Shown here: piece by piece, positions 23,761 to 32,758 of the stretch
Position numbering within the stretch: the stretch's first letter is position 1
Layout of the letters: every line of letters starts with the position of its first letter
Source of the DNA: JBGSIC01 sp041751875
GTDB lineage: Bacteria; Bdellovibrionota; FAC87; UBA2466; JACKAF01
NCBI GenBank assembly: GCA_041751875.1
Contig: JBGSIC010000016.1
Location: forward strand, 62,001-126,000
Direction of reading: 5' to 3'
Length of the DNA: 64,000 nt
Notes under the pieces: model-generated
Database searches by the model: none
Seen by the model: the letters and a program-made list of their open reading frames with translations, nothing else
What the model was told of the DNA's origin: nothing
Translations under genes and position numbers: made by a program

Positions 23761-25220
23761 TAAGGTCGTTGCAGCTTCACCCTCAAGAACGGTTTCTGTA
23801 CGTAGGGTGCGTCAATCGCGAGTTTCGCGCCACCAACCTCAAACGTCGGTATTTTAACCTCCACCACGGGTCCACTGGCATAAAGGTATTCAAAAAGACT
23901 TGCAAAGACGACTTCGGCAACTTCCTTCTCAAAAAGAGGATCATTGGGAGTATAGTTGTTCTCCCAGTTGCCGCCGACAGTCACCATCATGTCGGAATCA
24001 AGCTTCACCTGCAGAAGTGAGTCAATGATTTCAAGCTCTGTCGTGACTTCTACTTTAAGAGTGAGATTGAAATACGATACCCATTGGTTTTGCTGTTCCA
24101 CCATGAATTTCATCTTCATGGGCACCGTGATTTTCAAACGCGCACCGCGTGCCTCAAAGGCAAACTTAGGAGCCGCTTCAAACCCAACCAACAGCTTTAA
24201 TTTTGAGCTTGTGAGGGCAAGCGTCTTCAAGTCCGGCCAAATAGCTGACAAATTTTCTACATTGAGCTGTTCAGAAACACCGGGCGCCTTTGACTCATCA
24301 ATTTCCTGCCACTCCGGCATCTCCTTCAATAGAGACTCCATGACTTCATTCAACAATGCTGGGTTTACGCCGGCTTCACCAACTTCACTACCGCGGAGCG
24401 AAGCTCTTCCAAACTCAAAACCGCGGCTCGACAACGGCTGGCTCACTCCCACACCCAAAGTAAATGCCACGCCTTCCTTGGCCAGGACAACGTCGTAAGG
24501 CCAGGTCTTAAGCGCAATGTCTCGATGAGGCGCTGGAAAGAGACCTGGAACTTTAATGGGAATCTCCTGCTTAACCAGTTCGTTCACCTTTGTCTCAAAC
24601 GAGGGAACCAAATCCTGCAGCTTTTTGTTTAGTTGCTTTTCAATTACATCTTTCGATTTTTTGAGCGTGCTATGCACAAAGCTCTTGATAAGCCCACCAA
24701 CGAGAAATCCGCTGCACTCACTCGGCCCATGCACTTTGTAGCTTTGCTTTGTGATGGGAAAGCTGATCGTGGTCGCATCTAGAGCTAGCCTTCCATTAAC
24801 CACCTTCATACGAAGCTTACCGTTCACGGTTCCGTTAACGACTTCTACCGTGGTGTTCTTACAAGTGCTGCTAACATTAACAATCACTTTTTTCTTAAAC
24901 TGCGCCTTACCTACAAAAACCGAAACTTTATCGACATTCAGAGCTAGAGCTAAGTAGCCGGCCTCCGGTTTGAGGACCATCTCCCCAAACGCGGCGGAAT
25001 ACTTCATTCCTTCCGCTTTCACTTTGACCCCGCCCGATACCTCGTCTTCGTAATTGGGAAGTGGTTCATTTACAATCGCTTGGAGCTGCGTAGATGCTAT
25101 TTCCTCAGCCATCAGGTTTAAGCCTTCCTGATTTAAACTAAGAAACAAACCTTCATCGGCTCTCACGGCCCACGCGTTCATCCCCACGACTATCAAGACG
25201 GTCAGTAAAATGCTCTTCAT
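23760..25220 (-). CDS. Exported TULIP/BPI-like lipid-binding candidate
   Basis: The 486-residue product has a signal peptide (about residues 1-21, ending VRA). Two related halves of long beta-strands are joined by amphipathic helices. A helix with VIEKQLNKKLQDLVPSFE, followed by KVNELVKQEIPIKVPG, resembles the BPI/LBP (TULIP) barrel. Two cysteines (STCKNT, SECSGF) could form the conserved disulfide. Such proteins bind lipids or LPS. The assignment is by pattern only and could be wrong. The start ATG at 25220 overlaps the upstream stop by one base (TAATG), so this protein is made with the subtilase-propeller protein and may act with it. Confidence 0.5.
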   Translation of the reverse strand: MKSILLTVLIVVGMNAWAVRADEGLFLSLNQEGLNLMAEEIASTQLQAIVNEPLPNYEDEVSGGVKVKAEGMKYSAAFGEMVLKPEAGYLALALNVDKVSVFVGKAQFKKKVIVNVSSTCKNTTVEVVNGTVNGKLRMKVVNGRLALDATTISFPITKQSYKVHGPSECSGFLVGGLIKSFVHSTLKKSKDVIEKQLNKKLQDLVPSFETKVNELVKQEIPIKVPGLFPAPHRDIALKTWPYDVVLAKEGVAFTLGVGVSQPLSSRGFEFGRASLRGSEVGEAGVNPALLNEVMESLLKEMPEWQEIDESKAPGVSEQLNVENLSAIWPDLKTLALTSSKLKLLVGFEAAPKFAFEARGARLKITVPMKMKFMVEQQNQWVSYFNLTLKVEVTTELEIIDSLLQVKLDSDMMVTVGGNWENNYTPNDPLFEKEVAEVVFASLFEYLYASGPVVEVKIPTFEVGGAKLAIDAPYVQKPFLRVKLQRP

Positions 25221-28200
25221 TAGTTGTCCCCCCATACTCCGGTACGCCGCGTATTTCCCTTATAGGTCGGCCAACCCGATTTGAGAGCCTGCCGCGGCGC
25301 TTGAGTTTTCCACACAAATACATAGCCCTCACGGGTGCTGACCGCGACTTCGAGTTTTCCATCGTTATCAATATCGCCGACAGAAGGAGAGCCGTAGGTC
25401 CAGCCTCCAGTGAAATGCGGAAAGCCGGCCACTTCTCCCTGCGCGTTGTACGCATGGAAATAATAGCCTCCGGTACCCACGAGGAGTTCCGTTTTGCCAT
25501 CCCCATCTAGGTCAACCGCAGCGGGTGCCGGAGAGAGCGGACCATCCTCAAGGATTTGAGGAAATCCTGGAATCATCTGACCGGTAGAACCGTTCCATGC
25601 ACTCACCATGTGATTCACATCAAACTTTTTCCCGCCCAACAATAAATTCGTAAGCAACCTTTTTCCCGATCCAACGGTAATCGGATCCGGAATTCCATCT
25701 CCATCAACATCCCCCAACGCAGGATGCCCAAAACCACTAATCATGTGGGTATCGTTGGTTTTGTTTCCGGCCGGAAGTTTCATGGAAAGGTCGCGTTCGA
25801 TTTTACCCGCTTTGCTCACAAGGTAACTTTTGCCTGCAAAGGGATGAACCATGATTTCAATTTCCCCATCTCCATCGACGTCACCCAACACGGGTGAAGT
25901 CGGAATGCCAACGCCCACTGTGGGCAATAAGGCATCGCGGATAATGGGAATGCGCACCGGAAAACCAGGAAGGTCCGCGCTCGGCGCTAGTGTTCCGCGG
26001 CCATCCAAGGCGAATAAAAAGCCAGCATTATCCCCAGTGTGATTGCTGCCCATGATGAAGTCTTTGATACCATCCTCGTTGAGATCGTAGACCGCAGGCG
26101 AGGAGACCAGTTTCGCAAGTTGATGGCCTCTTTTGACTTCCAACGGAAAACCTTTCTGCCCGGAACCATCTGCCTGGTACACATGCAAACGGCCATCGAG
26201 ACTCGCAATCACAATCTCAAGCTTGGAATCCTGATTGAGGTCTACCAGTACGGGTGAAGCAAGGATCCCATCAGCGAGCGGCTGCTCCGGTGTACTCTTG
26301 GTTTTATCGAGGCGGGGAAGCGTAATAGGGAATCCGGTACGGATACTACCGTCGGCCTCAATCACCGTGACATGTCCTTCGAGAGAAGCCACCACGATCT
26401 CCGGTTTGCCGTCTTTATCAAGATCACCGCCTGCCACAGCTGCTACAACAGAGGCGTAGGAAGTCTCCGTGCCCCGGCCCTGGTAGCGCGACTTTGCGGT
26501 CGCCACAGGGAAACCGGGCATTTCTTTTCCATTGCCCCGGTAAGCATGGACGTACCCCGCACCGTCGGCTGCCACAAGCTCCTCACTACCGTTCCCATCA
26601 AGATCGAGAAACATAACAGTACTCTCCCCGGATCCTTTTAGCGGCTGGGGAAATCCTGTCTGTAAGCCCGGATCATCAAAAACAAAGATGGTACGCCGGG
26701 CTTCTGAAACCAGGCCTTGCGCGTCTCGTACCACGAGCCGAAGGGTATAGGAGTTTTCGTCCCGTTTGGCGTCCAGGCCGCCCGTTTCCAGCGTACCGAG
26801 CTGCGCGATGTTGACGCGCGCAAACTCGCCGCGCAGGCGACCGGTCACGTTCGTTACAGCCTTAAGTACCGTGGCTTTAGTCTGCGAGGTTTCTACTCCT
26901 TTAAGCACTTCAAGAGTTACTGAATAGCTAGCACTGCGAGGAGCGTCTGCATCCACCGCGACCGCAAACTCCCGCGATCGGCTGGGTTGGAACAAATCAA
27001 ACCACCTCGGGCTAATGATGCGAGCGATCGGCGGAATGCGATCCTCGTGCACTGCTTGGATCATGTTATGCGCATTAGCACGACCGTAGCCGGTGATGGT
27101 GTCCCATCCTTCGTACGTCGAGTGGCGAAAGGGATCATTCGTGTTGGGCCCCAAATTGATATCGGTAGCAGTCGATTTAATCAGGGCATTCAATTCCAAG
27201 GGCTGCAAAGCTTTGGAAACGCTTTTAGCGTATGACAAAACCAAAGAAGAAACGCCAGAGAGGATGCCGGTCGCTTCGGAAGAACAAGATCGCCCCGGAA
27301 CGGTCACATCGATACGAGAACCGTAGTTCGAACAGTTGTTGAAATTGAGAAACGTTGTCGATTCTTCCGGTGTGGCGGCGTCGTAGCGAATCGCGTTCGG
27401 ATAGACGACAGGATCAATCGTTGAAGGATAATTGTGGTGATAGCTATTTTCATCGGCCGCCGAGCCGATGATGGGAACATGGTTTGAGTAGGCGTATTCA
27501 ATTGCCGTGTGGGTGAGAGGGCTGTGATTTACGGAACCCAAAGCCTGCTGAATCAAAGCGACTTTTTGGTCGGTCGCGTAAATCACGCCTTGTGCAAATG
27601 CGTTCGCATCGACAATGAAACTGTCGTTAAGGCGAACAGGCATCACTGAGCAGTTGCCGCAAATCCCAGAAAACCCAATGCCGTTGTCTAACGCAGCCGT
27701 CGAATCAAGCGCCTCCCCCGTACCGTGCCCGAAATCGGTGCGGTCCCATGGATCATTGTCCATCTCATGAAAATCCCAGCCGGCGATATCATCGACATAA
27801 CCGTTACCATCTTCGTCGATACCGTTAGAAAAAATAGCGATAAGATCCCCTGGCTCGATGATGCCATTCTTATTGCTATCAAACACGCGAGTGTCTTTTT
27901 GATAGTCTTTAACCGAGAATCGCCCATCCTTGTTCGCATCGTGCACTAAGGATCCTAAGGGAAGAGGAAGCTCTTGGGGGTTTAAGTAAAAGCGATCAAT
28001 CAGATCCGTGTGGTGCCAACGGATTCCGCAATCTAGTACGGCAACCACCGTGCTCGGTGTTCCCGTGTGCCACTGCCAAGCTTTGTCGGCGTGCACGCCC
28101 GACCCGATGCTTCTTTCGAAAAAGGAAACAATACCCTTCTGGTTAACAGGGATGTGAGAAAACAAATTCCAAGAACCACCGTATCCGGGGTCATTCGGTC

Positions 28201-28312
28201 GATTGAGCCAGGGATCTTCACCTGGTAGTGAGGGAAACGCGCCTAAGGCGAGGTGGGTAAAAAGGAGAGCAGAGCATCCCAGCAAAAGCCGGTTGCGGCT
28301 AAATCCAAACAT
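25220..28312 (-). CDS. Large secreted subtilisin-like protease with EF-hand insert and FG-GAP/VCBS beta-propeller
   Basis: The 1030-residue product has a signal peptide (1-24). Its S8 domain has Asp94 in VAVLDCGIRWHHTDL, His196 in GHGTGEAL and Ser345 in SSEATG, a drifted form of the normal TSMATP. Between Asp and His lie three calcium loops: DANKDGRFSVKDY (about 125-137), DSNKNGIIEPGDL (about 145-157) and DEDGNGYVDD (about 166-175). From about residue 560 there are seven or eight FG-GAP/VCBS-type repeats (DLDGNG, GDLDKDGKPEI, VDLNQDSKLEI, GDVDGDGEIEI and others), a beta-propeller typical of adhesion or ligand binding. It is translationally coupled to the next gene. Confidence 0.9.
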   Translation of the reverse strand: MFGFSRNRLLLGCSALLFTHLALGAFPSLPGEDPWLNRPNDPGYGGSWNLFSHIPVNQKGIVSFFERSIGSGVHADKAWQWHTGTPSTVVAVLDCGIRWHHTDLIDRFYLNPQELPLPLGSLVHDANKDGRFSVKDYQKDTRVFDSNKNGIIEPGDLIAIFSNGIDEDGNGYVDDIAGWDFHEMDNDPWDRTDFGHGTGEALDSTAALDNGIGFSGICGNCSVMPVRLNDSFIVDANAFAQGVIYATDQKVALIQQALGSVNHSPLTHTAIEYAYSNHVPIIGSAADENSYHHNYPSTIDPVVYPNAIRYDAATPEESTTFLNFNNCSNYGSRIDVTVPGRSCSSEATGILSGVSSLVLSYAKSVSKALQPLELNALIKSTATDINLGPNTNDPFRHSTYEGWDTITGYGRANAHNMIQAVHEDRIPPIARIISPRWFDLFQPSRSREFAVAVDADAPRSASYSVTLEVLKGVETSQTKATVLKAVTNVTGRLRGEFARVNIAQLGTLETGGLDAKRDENSYTLRLVVRDAQGLVSEARRTIFVFDDPGLQTGFPQPLKGSGESTVMFLDLDGNGSEELVAADGAGYVHAYRGNGKEMPGFPVATAKSRYQGRGTETSYASVVAAVAGGDLDKDGKPEIVVASLEGHVTVIEADGSIRTGFPITLPRLDKTKSTPEQPLADGILASPVLVDLNQDSKLEIVIASLDGRLHVYQADGSGQKGFPLEVKRGHQLAKLVSSPAVYDLNEDGIKDFIMGSNHTGDNAGFLFALDGRGTLAPSADLPGFPVRIPIIRDALLPTVGVGIPTSPVLGDVDGDGEIEIMVHPFAGKSYLVSKAGKIERDLSMKLPAGNKTNDTHMISGFGHPALGDVDGDGIPDPITVGSGKRLLTNLLLGGKKFDVNHMVSAWNGSTGQMIPGFPQILEDGPLSPAPAAVDLDGDGKTELLVGTGGYYFHAYNAQGEVAGFPHFTGGWTYGSPSVGDIDNDGKLEVAVSTREGYVFVWKTQAPRQALKSGWPTYKGNTRRTGVWGDN

Positions 28313-28437
28313 CGCGCCCCCATTTTCTTAACTCCCAAACGCTTCTATACAAACAATCCTCTTTGAAGACAAGACACAATCAACCCAAGAGCCAATCGCA
28401 GTTAACAGTCGTCTACAGGCACTGCCTGTTGGTCAGA

Positions 28438-29226
28438 TTAGGGCGTCGTGTTGTCCCACGGGGGTTCATCGCCTAGCACCCGTTCGGGGTCTCGTCCTAG
28501 GTCTTGCTGTCGAAAGTATTCCGAAGTCAGGTAACTTTTCTGATCGATGTCTGCAAGGTCTTCTGCGTCCTCATCTGCGTCCGTGCAGGGGGAAGAAGAG
28601 TTGTACGTATAAGGATCACAAATGCTCACGGTGACATCCGCCACTTTATCCACCTGCCCCAAAATCCATTCCCTGACTCCAAGAGCCCGATGCGAATCAA
28701 GTGCGGCATCGAGCACGTACGCCTGATTTCCTGCGCGGACAACGGAGGCCGTGTGGTACCACCAGTCCACAGACCCAGACTGATGATTTTCTGTTTTAGC
28801 GTGGAGGGAGCCAAAAACGAAAATACGGTGGGGCATCGAATATCCCCACTGTTCTGCTAACCGGCGGACCATAGCCGCTCTCGCGAAACAGCCGTCATCT
28901 GGGTACAGCCAAGAAATTCGCCGGAGAAAAGCGGTTTCGCCTGCGACTAAAAACTGGTGATCACGTACGGCTCTGAAACGTTCCTCAATAATGTTTTTGC
29001 TTCCCCAGTTGGGAACCACGGTAAAGTCCCATTTCCCGAGAGGTTGCGCCATCGCCAGCGCCGACTCGGATCGATTGACGTGCTCGGGCATCGCGTTCAA
29101 AAAACGCTCTTTGGCTTGCTGATAACTTTCAGACGGACGACGGCTCTGCGAATAAAAAGGGACCGCGGCATAAAGCCGAGTCGAGAGAATTGCCAAGAAA
29201 ATCAAACAAAAAGACGAAAACCCCAT
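28438..29226 (-). CDS. Exported protein-glutaminase-like cysteine enzyme
   Basis: The 262-residue product has a signal peptide (1-20, ending LYA). The core motifs match the protein glutaminase (protein-glutamine deamidase) fold: Cys113 in DDGCFARAAMV, His158 in WWYHTASVV and Asp173 in YVLDAALDS, spaced as in the Cys-His-Asp triad. Family members deamidate glutamine side chains of proteins to glutamate and include secreted enzymes and toxins. The tail (residues 200-262) is acidic with Ser/Asp-rich low complexity. It is monocistronic. Prey or environmental proteins are plausible substrates; this is inference. Confidence 0.78.
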   Translation of the reverse strand: MGFSSFCLIFLAILSTRLYAAVPFYSQSRRPSESYQQAKERFLNAMPEHVNRSESALAMAQPLGKWDFTVVPNWGSKNIIEERFRAVRDHQFLVAGETAFLRRISWLYPDDGCFARAAMVRRLAEQWGYSMPHRIFVFGSLHAKTENHQSGSVDWWYHTASVVRAGNQAYVLDAALDSHRALGVREWILGQVDKVADVTVSICDPYTYNSSSPCTDADEDAEDLADIDQKSYLTSEYFRQQDLGRDPERVLGDEPPWDNTTP

Positions 29227-29297
29227 GTTGCCTCCAGCCTCTTGCTGACTTGATTAAGATGGCGGGCGCGAGGAAAGTCAACGTGGGTGCAGCGCAC

Positions 29298-29328
29298 AAA
29301 AAAACGGCCCCCGTTTCCGAGAGCCGTT
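29298..29328 (-). terminator. Intrinsic terminator
   Basis: On the minus strand, AACGGCTCTCG pairs with CGGGGGCCGTT (11 bp including two G-U pairs) around a GAAA tetraloop, followed by T7. It ends the transcript of the 29354-29626 lipoprotein. Confidence 0.88.
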
Positions 29329-29353
29329 ACGTACTTAGTCGAAAAACCGATTG

Positions 29354-29626
29354 CTAGTCGCGTGTCTCGTCGATCGCTTCGTCGGTTTCTTCTACTGCTT
29401 CTTCAGCCGCATCACCGATTTCATCCTGGGCTTCTTCAGCCACATTTTGCCCATCATCGATAGTTGCTTCAGCCGCTTCTTCAGCTTTTTCCTCGGCGGC
29501 ATCGGCTTGCTCATCGGCTGCATCGGTGATCTCCTGGCGACTCGGTTTCGGTTGATTGTCGTTCTCATCCGAGCAACCGACGGGTCCCAACAACAACAAA
29601 GCAAACAGCAGCGTTAGTGAACGCAT
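29354..29626 (-). CDS. Acidic helical lipoprotein, LEA-like repeats
   Basis: The 90-residue product has a lipoprotein signal with Cys18 (LLLGPVGC; Pro at -3 is unusual). The mature part is almost only Ala, Glu, Asp and a few Thr, in repeats such as AADEQADAAEEKAEEAAEAT. It should form a long acidic amphipathic helix, like late-embryogenesis-abundant or coiled-coil spacer proteins. It is paralogous in style to 29712-30224 just upstream, suggesting tandem duplication or an operon. A GGAGCTG ribosome site is present. Function unknown; envelope spacing or desiccation protection are guesses. Confidence 0.7.
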   Translation of the reverse strand: MRSLTLLFALLLLGPVGCSDENDNQPKPSRQEITDAADEQADAAEEKAEEAAEATIDDGQNVAEEAQDEIGDAAEEAVEETDEAIDETRD

Positions 29627-29711
29627 AATCAGCTCCTTTTAGGTTCAGGGAACTTTCCTATGATAGGAGCTCCCTATAAGTGGGAAACTTGCCTTTCTAA
29701 GGCACCGTTCC

Positions 29712-30224
29712 CTATTCCTCTGAAACGTCCTGATAGAGTTCGCCTAATTCCTTAAGCTTCTCTTTTAAGGCTTCGTCGGTTTCCTCGACGATGGCTTCAG
29801 CGTCCTTCAGGGACTTGTCGTCCTTATTCTCTTTAAGAGAAGCCTCCAGGTCTTCCTTTACCTTCTGAAGAGATTTTATGGAATCCTGAACCGTGGCACG
29901 CGCATTAGCGATGGCATCGAAGCGACGCTCTACGCGTAGGCGTTCGTCACGGCTTTCTTTCGCCGCACTGACTCCTTTTTCCACGTCATCGGTTACTCCA
30001 TTGAGCTTATCTTCGAGGGCTTCACCGCCTTCGTTCACTTTGTTGCGAGCTTTGTCGACCATGTCCTCCGACTTTTCACCGGCTTCACGTCCCGCCTCTT
30101 TGGCAGAATCTTGGGCCCGTTCCACACTTTCCCCGGCTTTGGGCTCGCCCTGATTATTTTTGTCATCTCCACAACCCACAGCGAGCACCAAGCACAGTGC
30201 CGCCGTCATCCATATTGTTCGCAT
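29712..30224 (-). CDS. Helical charged lipoprotein, LEA-like
   Basis: The 170-residue product has a good lipobox LAVGC (Cys18). Residues 20-90 carry roughly 11-residue repeats (AQDSAKEAGREAG, SEDMVDKARNKV) like LEA or apolipoprotein-type helices. Residues 95-165 form a predicted coiled coil (IKSLQKVKEDLEASL). It is probably anchored in a membrane leaflet facing the periplasm. It precedes the shorter acidic lipoprotein by 85 bases, between which lies an imperfect inverted repeat around 29650-29676. Confidence 0.7.
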   Translation of the reverse strand: MRTIWMTAALCLVLAVGCGDDKNNQGEPKAGESVERAQDSAKEAGREAGEKSEDMVDKARNKVNEGGEALEDKLNGVTDDVEKGVSAAKESRDERLRVERRFDAIANARATVQDSIKSLQKVKEDLEASLKENKDDKSLKDAEAIVEETDEALKEKLKELGELYQDVSEE

Positions 30225-30434
30225 CTTCTACTCCTTCAATTTTCACTTTCTCGCTGCTCCCGACGTAAGACCGTCTTAGATCGCGACCAGCCAGCAAATC
30301 ATAACGCACACTATCAAGTCCTTGAGATGCTTGTCGATGTAGGCAATTTGAGACACTGTTTAGAAAGGGCTGTTCGAAGACATCTTACGACGGTATCTTA
30401 CAAACTCACTCAACATTAGCTACCGGGTCGGCTC

Positions 30435-31022
30435 ATGAAACGTGGTGTTTTTACTATCTCTTTTCTCTTTTTGGTTTGGAGTGCTGCTGGGTACGCCGAT
30501 TTCATCGGCTTAAAGTTTGGCAATGAGTTTAGTACGCTAAAAAAAGAACCGGGCTCCACACTCAGCGATATAAATTACTCGAAACTCATTGTCGGAGCTG
30601 CCTTCCGCGCACGCGTGACCAACTGGTTGTCCTTTCAACCGGACCTCTTAGTCGATTTCATGAAGATTGATGGGGTGAACGTAAGCTTTTTACACGTGCC
30701 CGCTTTTTTTCAGTTCAACTGGCGATTCAAAATAGGCGTGATGCCCTCCACCGTTTTTGTAGGGCTTGGAGGACAGGTAGCATTCCGTTTGACCGGGGAA
30801 GGCAACGCAATCGGAAAACAGGTTACTGCTGAGAAATATAGTGGCAGCGCTCTGGGGGGAGTCGGTATGGAAATGCAAGTGGTTGCCGGCCTTCTTCTCC
30901 AAGCCAACGTTCGGTATGTGCTGGGGCTTACCGATTACTTGGCCATCGAAGACACCGGACAAATGCGCAACTTTAAGAATCAGGGTTGGCACCTTTCGGC
31001 TGCCTTCCTATTCCTTATCTAA
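30435..31022 (+). CDS. Outer-membrane beta-barrel (PorT/OMP_b-brl-like)
   Basis: The 195-residue product has a signal peptide (1-21, ending GYA). The pattern GLKFGNEFSTL, LIVGAAFRARVTNWLSFQPDLLVD, LHVPAFFQFNW and ALGGVGMEMQV, with alternating residues, is as in the OMP_b-brl_2 (PorT) family of eight-stranded barrels. It ends LSAAFLFLI. It starts with ATG 30435 and has no good ribosome site. It is convergent with the methyltransferase gene, with only 2 bases between stop codons. Confidence 0.72.
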   Translation: MKRGVFTISFLFLVWSAAGYADFIGLKFGNEFSTLKKEPGSTLSDINYSKLIVGAAFRARVTNWLSFQPDLLVDFMKIDGVNVSFLHVPAFFQFNWRFKIGVMPSTVFVGLGGQVAFRLTGEGNAIGKQVTAEKYSGSALGGVGMEMQVVAGLLLQANVRYVLGLTDYLAIEDTGQMRNFKNQGWHLSAAFLFLI

Positions 31023-31024
31023 AG

Positions 31025-32482
31025 TTAGCTTCTGCTCGACTTCTTCTTGAAATGGTAAAGACAACGTGTGGGACGCGTAAGCGGGCGACTTTCGACCAAT
31101 TCAAACTTGGTACCAAAGGCTTCCTCAAACGCACGAGCGGTCAACCCGGTGTAAAGATGATCTCTTCCGCGGGCAATACCTTTGAACGTGGGGTCTGTCG
31201 GGTGAACATACTCAATGATCAAATTCGCAGTCGTAAGCTTACTCACCATGTCGACAATCTCATCCAGCGGAATGCCTTCTGTTACTAGCATGTGATGAAC
31301 CACCGCAAGCATCATGACCGTATCGAACTTGCCTTCCGCACGTTCTAAAAACCCCTTGGCTTCCCGGTTGTTCCAACCAATTCCGGGAGAGGGTCTGGTG
31401 AGATCCACACGAAGGGGAAGAATTTCGAGTTTTTCTTTTTGGGCTCGCTCCCAGGTTTTCCCCACGACAACAGGATCGTAATCCACGGCGACAACTTTAG
31501 CGCCTAGGCGAGCCGCCTTTGCACTGAAATGACCTGTGTTGCAACCGACGTCTAAAAGAGATTTCGGTTCACAGCGTTCCAACATCCCATCCACTAACTT
31601 ATCTTTGTCTACGAACTCTTGATCGGAGTAAGGAAGGCTTGCGCCCATGTAAGCCGACCAAGTGGAACGTCTTTCAACTCCAGGTTTAAGCCATAGGAGA
31701 GTCTTTCGAAGTTGCTTAAAGAAGAGTTGCAAAATGAATCGCGCTTTCGCTTCACTATCTACGAGCTTCTTCTGATAGTCCGCTGGAGAATACTTGTGGC
31801 GTGACCCGAGCCATGTGGGAATACTAACCATTCCTAAGAAGGGGCGCGAAAAGCGTTGGAGACCACTAGAAAGGCGATACACTTCTTCGGGTTCCAAGCC
31901 ATCCCGGTGTGTGAGAAACACCATATCGAGCGGCATGCCAAAGCACTTATTTACCAGGAGCGGATTTAAGAACGTGCGCACAAACTGGGCGTAGGCGAGC
32001 CAAGTCGGATCGAGCGCTTCGCGTTTTTCAACTGAAAGCACGTCGATAAACACCGGATTTGAGCCTTGGAATAAAATATTGTAGGGGGTGGCGTCTTTGA
32101 TGCCCAATCCTTCCTCGAGAAGTCCTTCCGCGAGGTCGAGTGTTAACATGCCCGCTGCATAAAGCATCTCGGGCGCCCATTCGTATGGATAAGAGACAAA
32201 AGGAATGCGGGGGTGCTCCAGGTACAATCCCTGGGAAACATCAGCGGCAGCATGAGCGTATCTGCCTAGCGAGGGAATGTCCGATGTACGGACAACTTCA
32301 CTGGAAATAAACTGCTTGTTATCGGTCAGCCTTCGAATCGATTGTGAATTCAGCGCCGCGTGAAGATGAGGAACACCGTAACCGTTTACGTAACGGATTA
32401 GCCTCCCCTTTAGATCAAATAACTGGCCCGCAGGATCGCGTAAGGATAGCCTGGCGACATCTAACATTTTCTCTGCTTCCAT
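31025..32482 (-). CDS. Class I SAM methyltransferase, NoeA-like, with N-terminal kinase-like segment
   Basis: The 485-residue protein has a C-terminal Rossmann methyltransferase domain (about 305-470) with motif I LLDVGCNTGHFS and the following acidic AVDYDP. The N-terminal half contains KDATPYNILF followed by PVFIDVLS. I recognise this from NoeA-like proteins of nodulation and capsule clusters, and it resembles the catalytic loop of small-molecule kinases. The likely role is modification of a surface glycan, but the acceptor is unknown. It lies 66 bases after a small membrane protein that often accompanies such genes. Confidence 0.72.
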   Translation of the reverse strand: MEAEKMLDVARLSLRDPAGQLFDLKGRLIRYVNGYGVPHLHAALNSQSIRRLTDNKQFISSEVVRTSDIPSLGRYAHAAADVSQGLYLEHPRIPFVSYPYEWAPEMLYAAGMLTLDLAEGLLEEGLGIKDATPYNILFQGSNPVFIDVLSVEKREALDPTWLAYAQFVRTFLNPLLVNKCFGMPLDMVFLTHRDGLEPEEVYRLSSGLQRFSRPFLGMVSIPTWLGSRHKYSPADYQKKLVDSEAKARFILQLFFKQLRKTLLWLKPGVERRSTWSAYMGASLPYSDQEFVDKDKLVDGMLERCEPKSLLDVGCNTGHFSAKAARLGAKVVAVDYDPVVVGKTWERAQKEKLEILPLRVDLTRPSPGIGWNNREAKGFLERAEGKFDTVMMLAVVHHMLVTEGIPLDEIVDMVSKLTTANLIIEYVHPTDPTFKGIARGRDHLYTGLTARAFEEAFGTKFELVESRPLTRPTRCLYHFKKKSSRS

Positions 32483-32548
32483 GGAGACCTTCTATAAAGA
32501 AGTCGTTTCTTCCAAATTGAAACGTCACACCCAACGACTCAACCGCAA

Positions 32549-32758
32549 CTAATTGCGGCGCAACATCCGACGAAAGAAAGCAACAATTTGGCGGACATAA
32601 AATGCCGCCCCAAAAAACACCACTCCCAGCGCTTGTAACAACAACTGGCCAGAACCTGGGTCCACATAGGCATAGGCCGGAACGGTGGCGAATACGCCGA
32701 TGGTCAATACGATGACAAGGGCCGGCATGATCCGTAAACTTGTTTGGTTCGATTTCAT
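32549..32758 (-). CDS. Small membrane protein with YVDPGSG motif
   Basis: The 69-residue product has a hydrophobic N-terminal segment (about 10-29), the motif AYVDPGSGQLLLQ, and a second hydrophobic segment ending in a basic tail (RRMLRRN). Small proteins with a Y-[IV]-DPG-[TS]-G-x-LLQ motif accompany polysaccharide and methyltransferase genes in many bacteria. Their function is unknown. A GGAGGCTCAA ribosome site precedes ATG 32758. It is the first gene of the transcript leading to the methyltransferase. Confidence 0.72.
   Translation of the reverse strand: MKSNQTSLRIMPALVIVLTIGVFATVPAYAYVDPGSGQLLLQALGVVFFGAAFYVRQIVAFFRRMLRRN

Noticed and set aside
23956..24498. 180-residue plus-strand frame inside the TULIP-like gene
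   Set aside because: Shadow frame without motif or ribosome site; the minus-strand gene has a signal peptide and coupling to its neighbour.
25220..28312. Dockerin/cellulosome interpretation of the EF-hand-like loops
   Set aside because: The loops lie inside the S8 catalytic domain rather than in a C-terminal duplicated 22-residue pair, and no cohesin is present.
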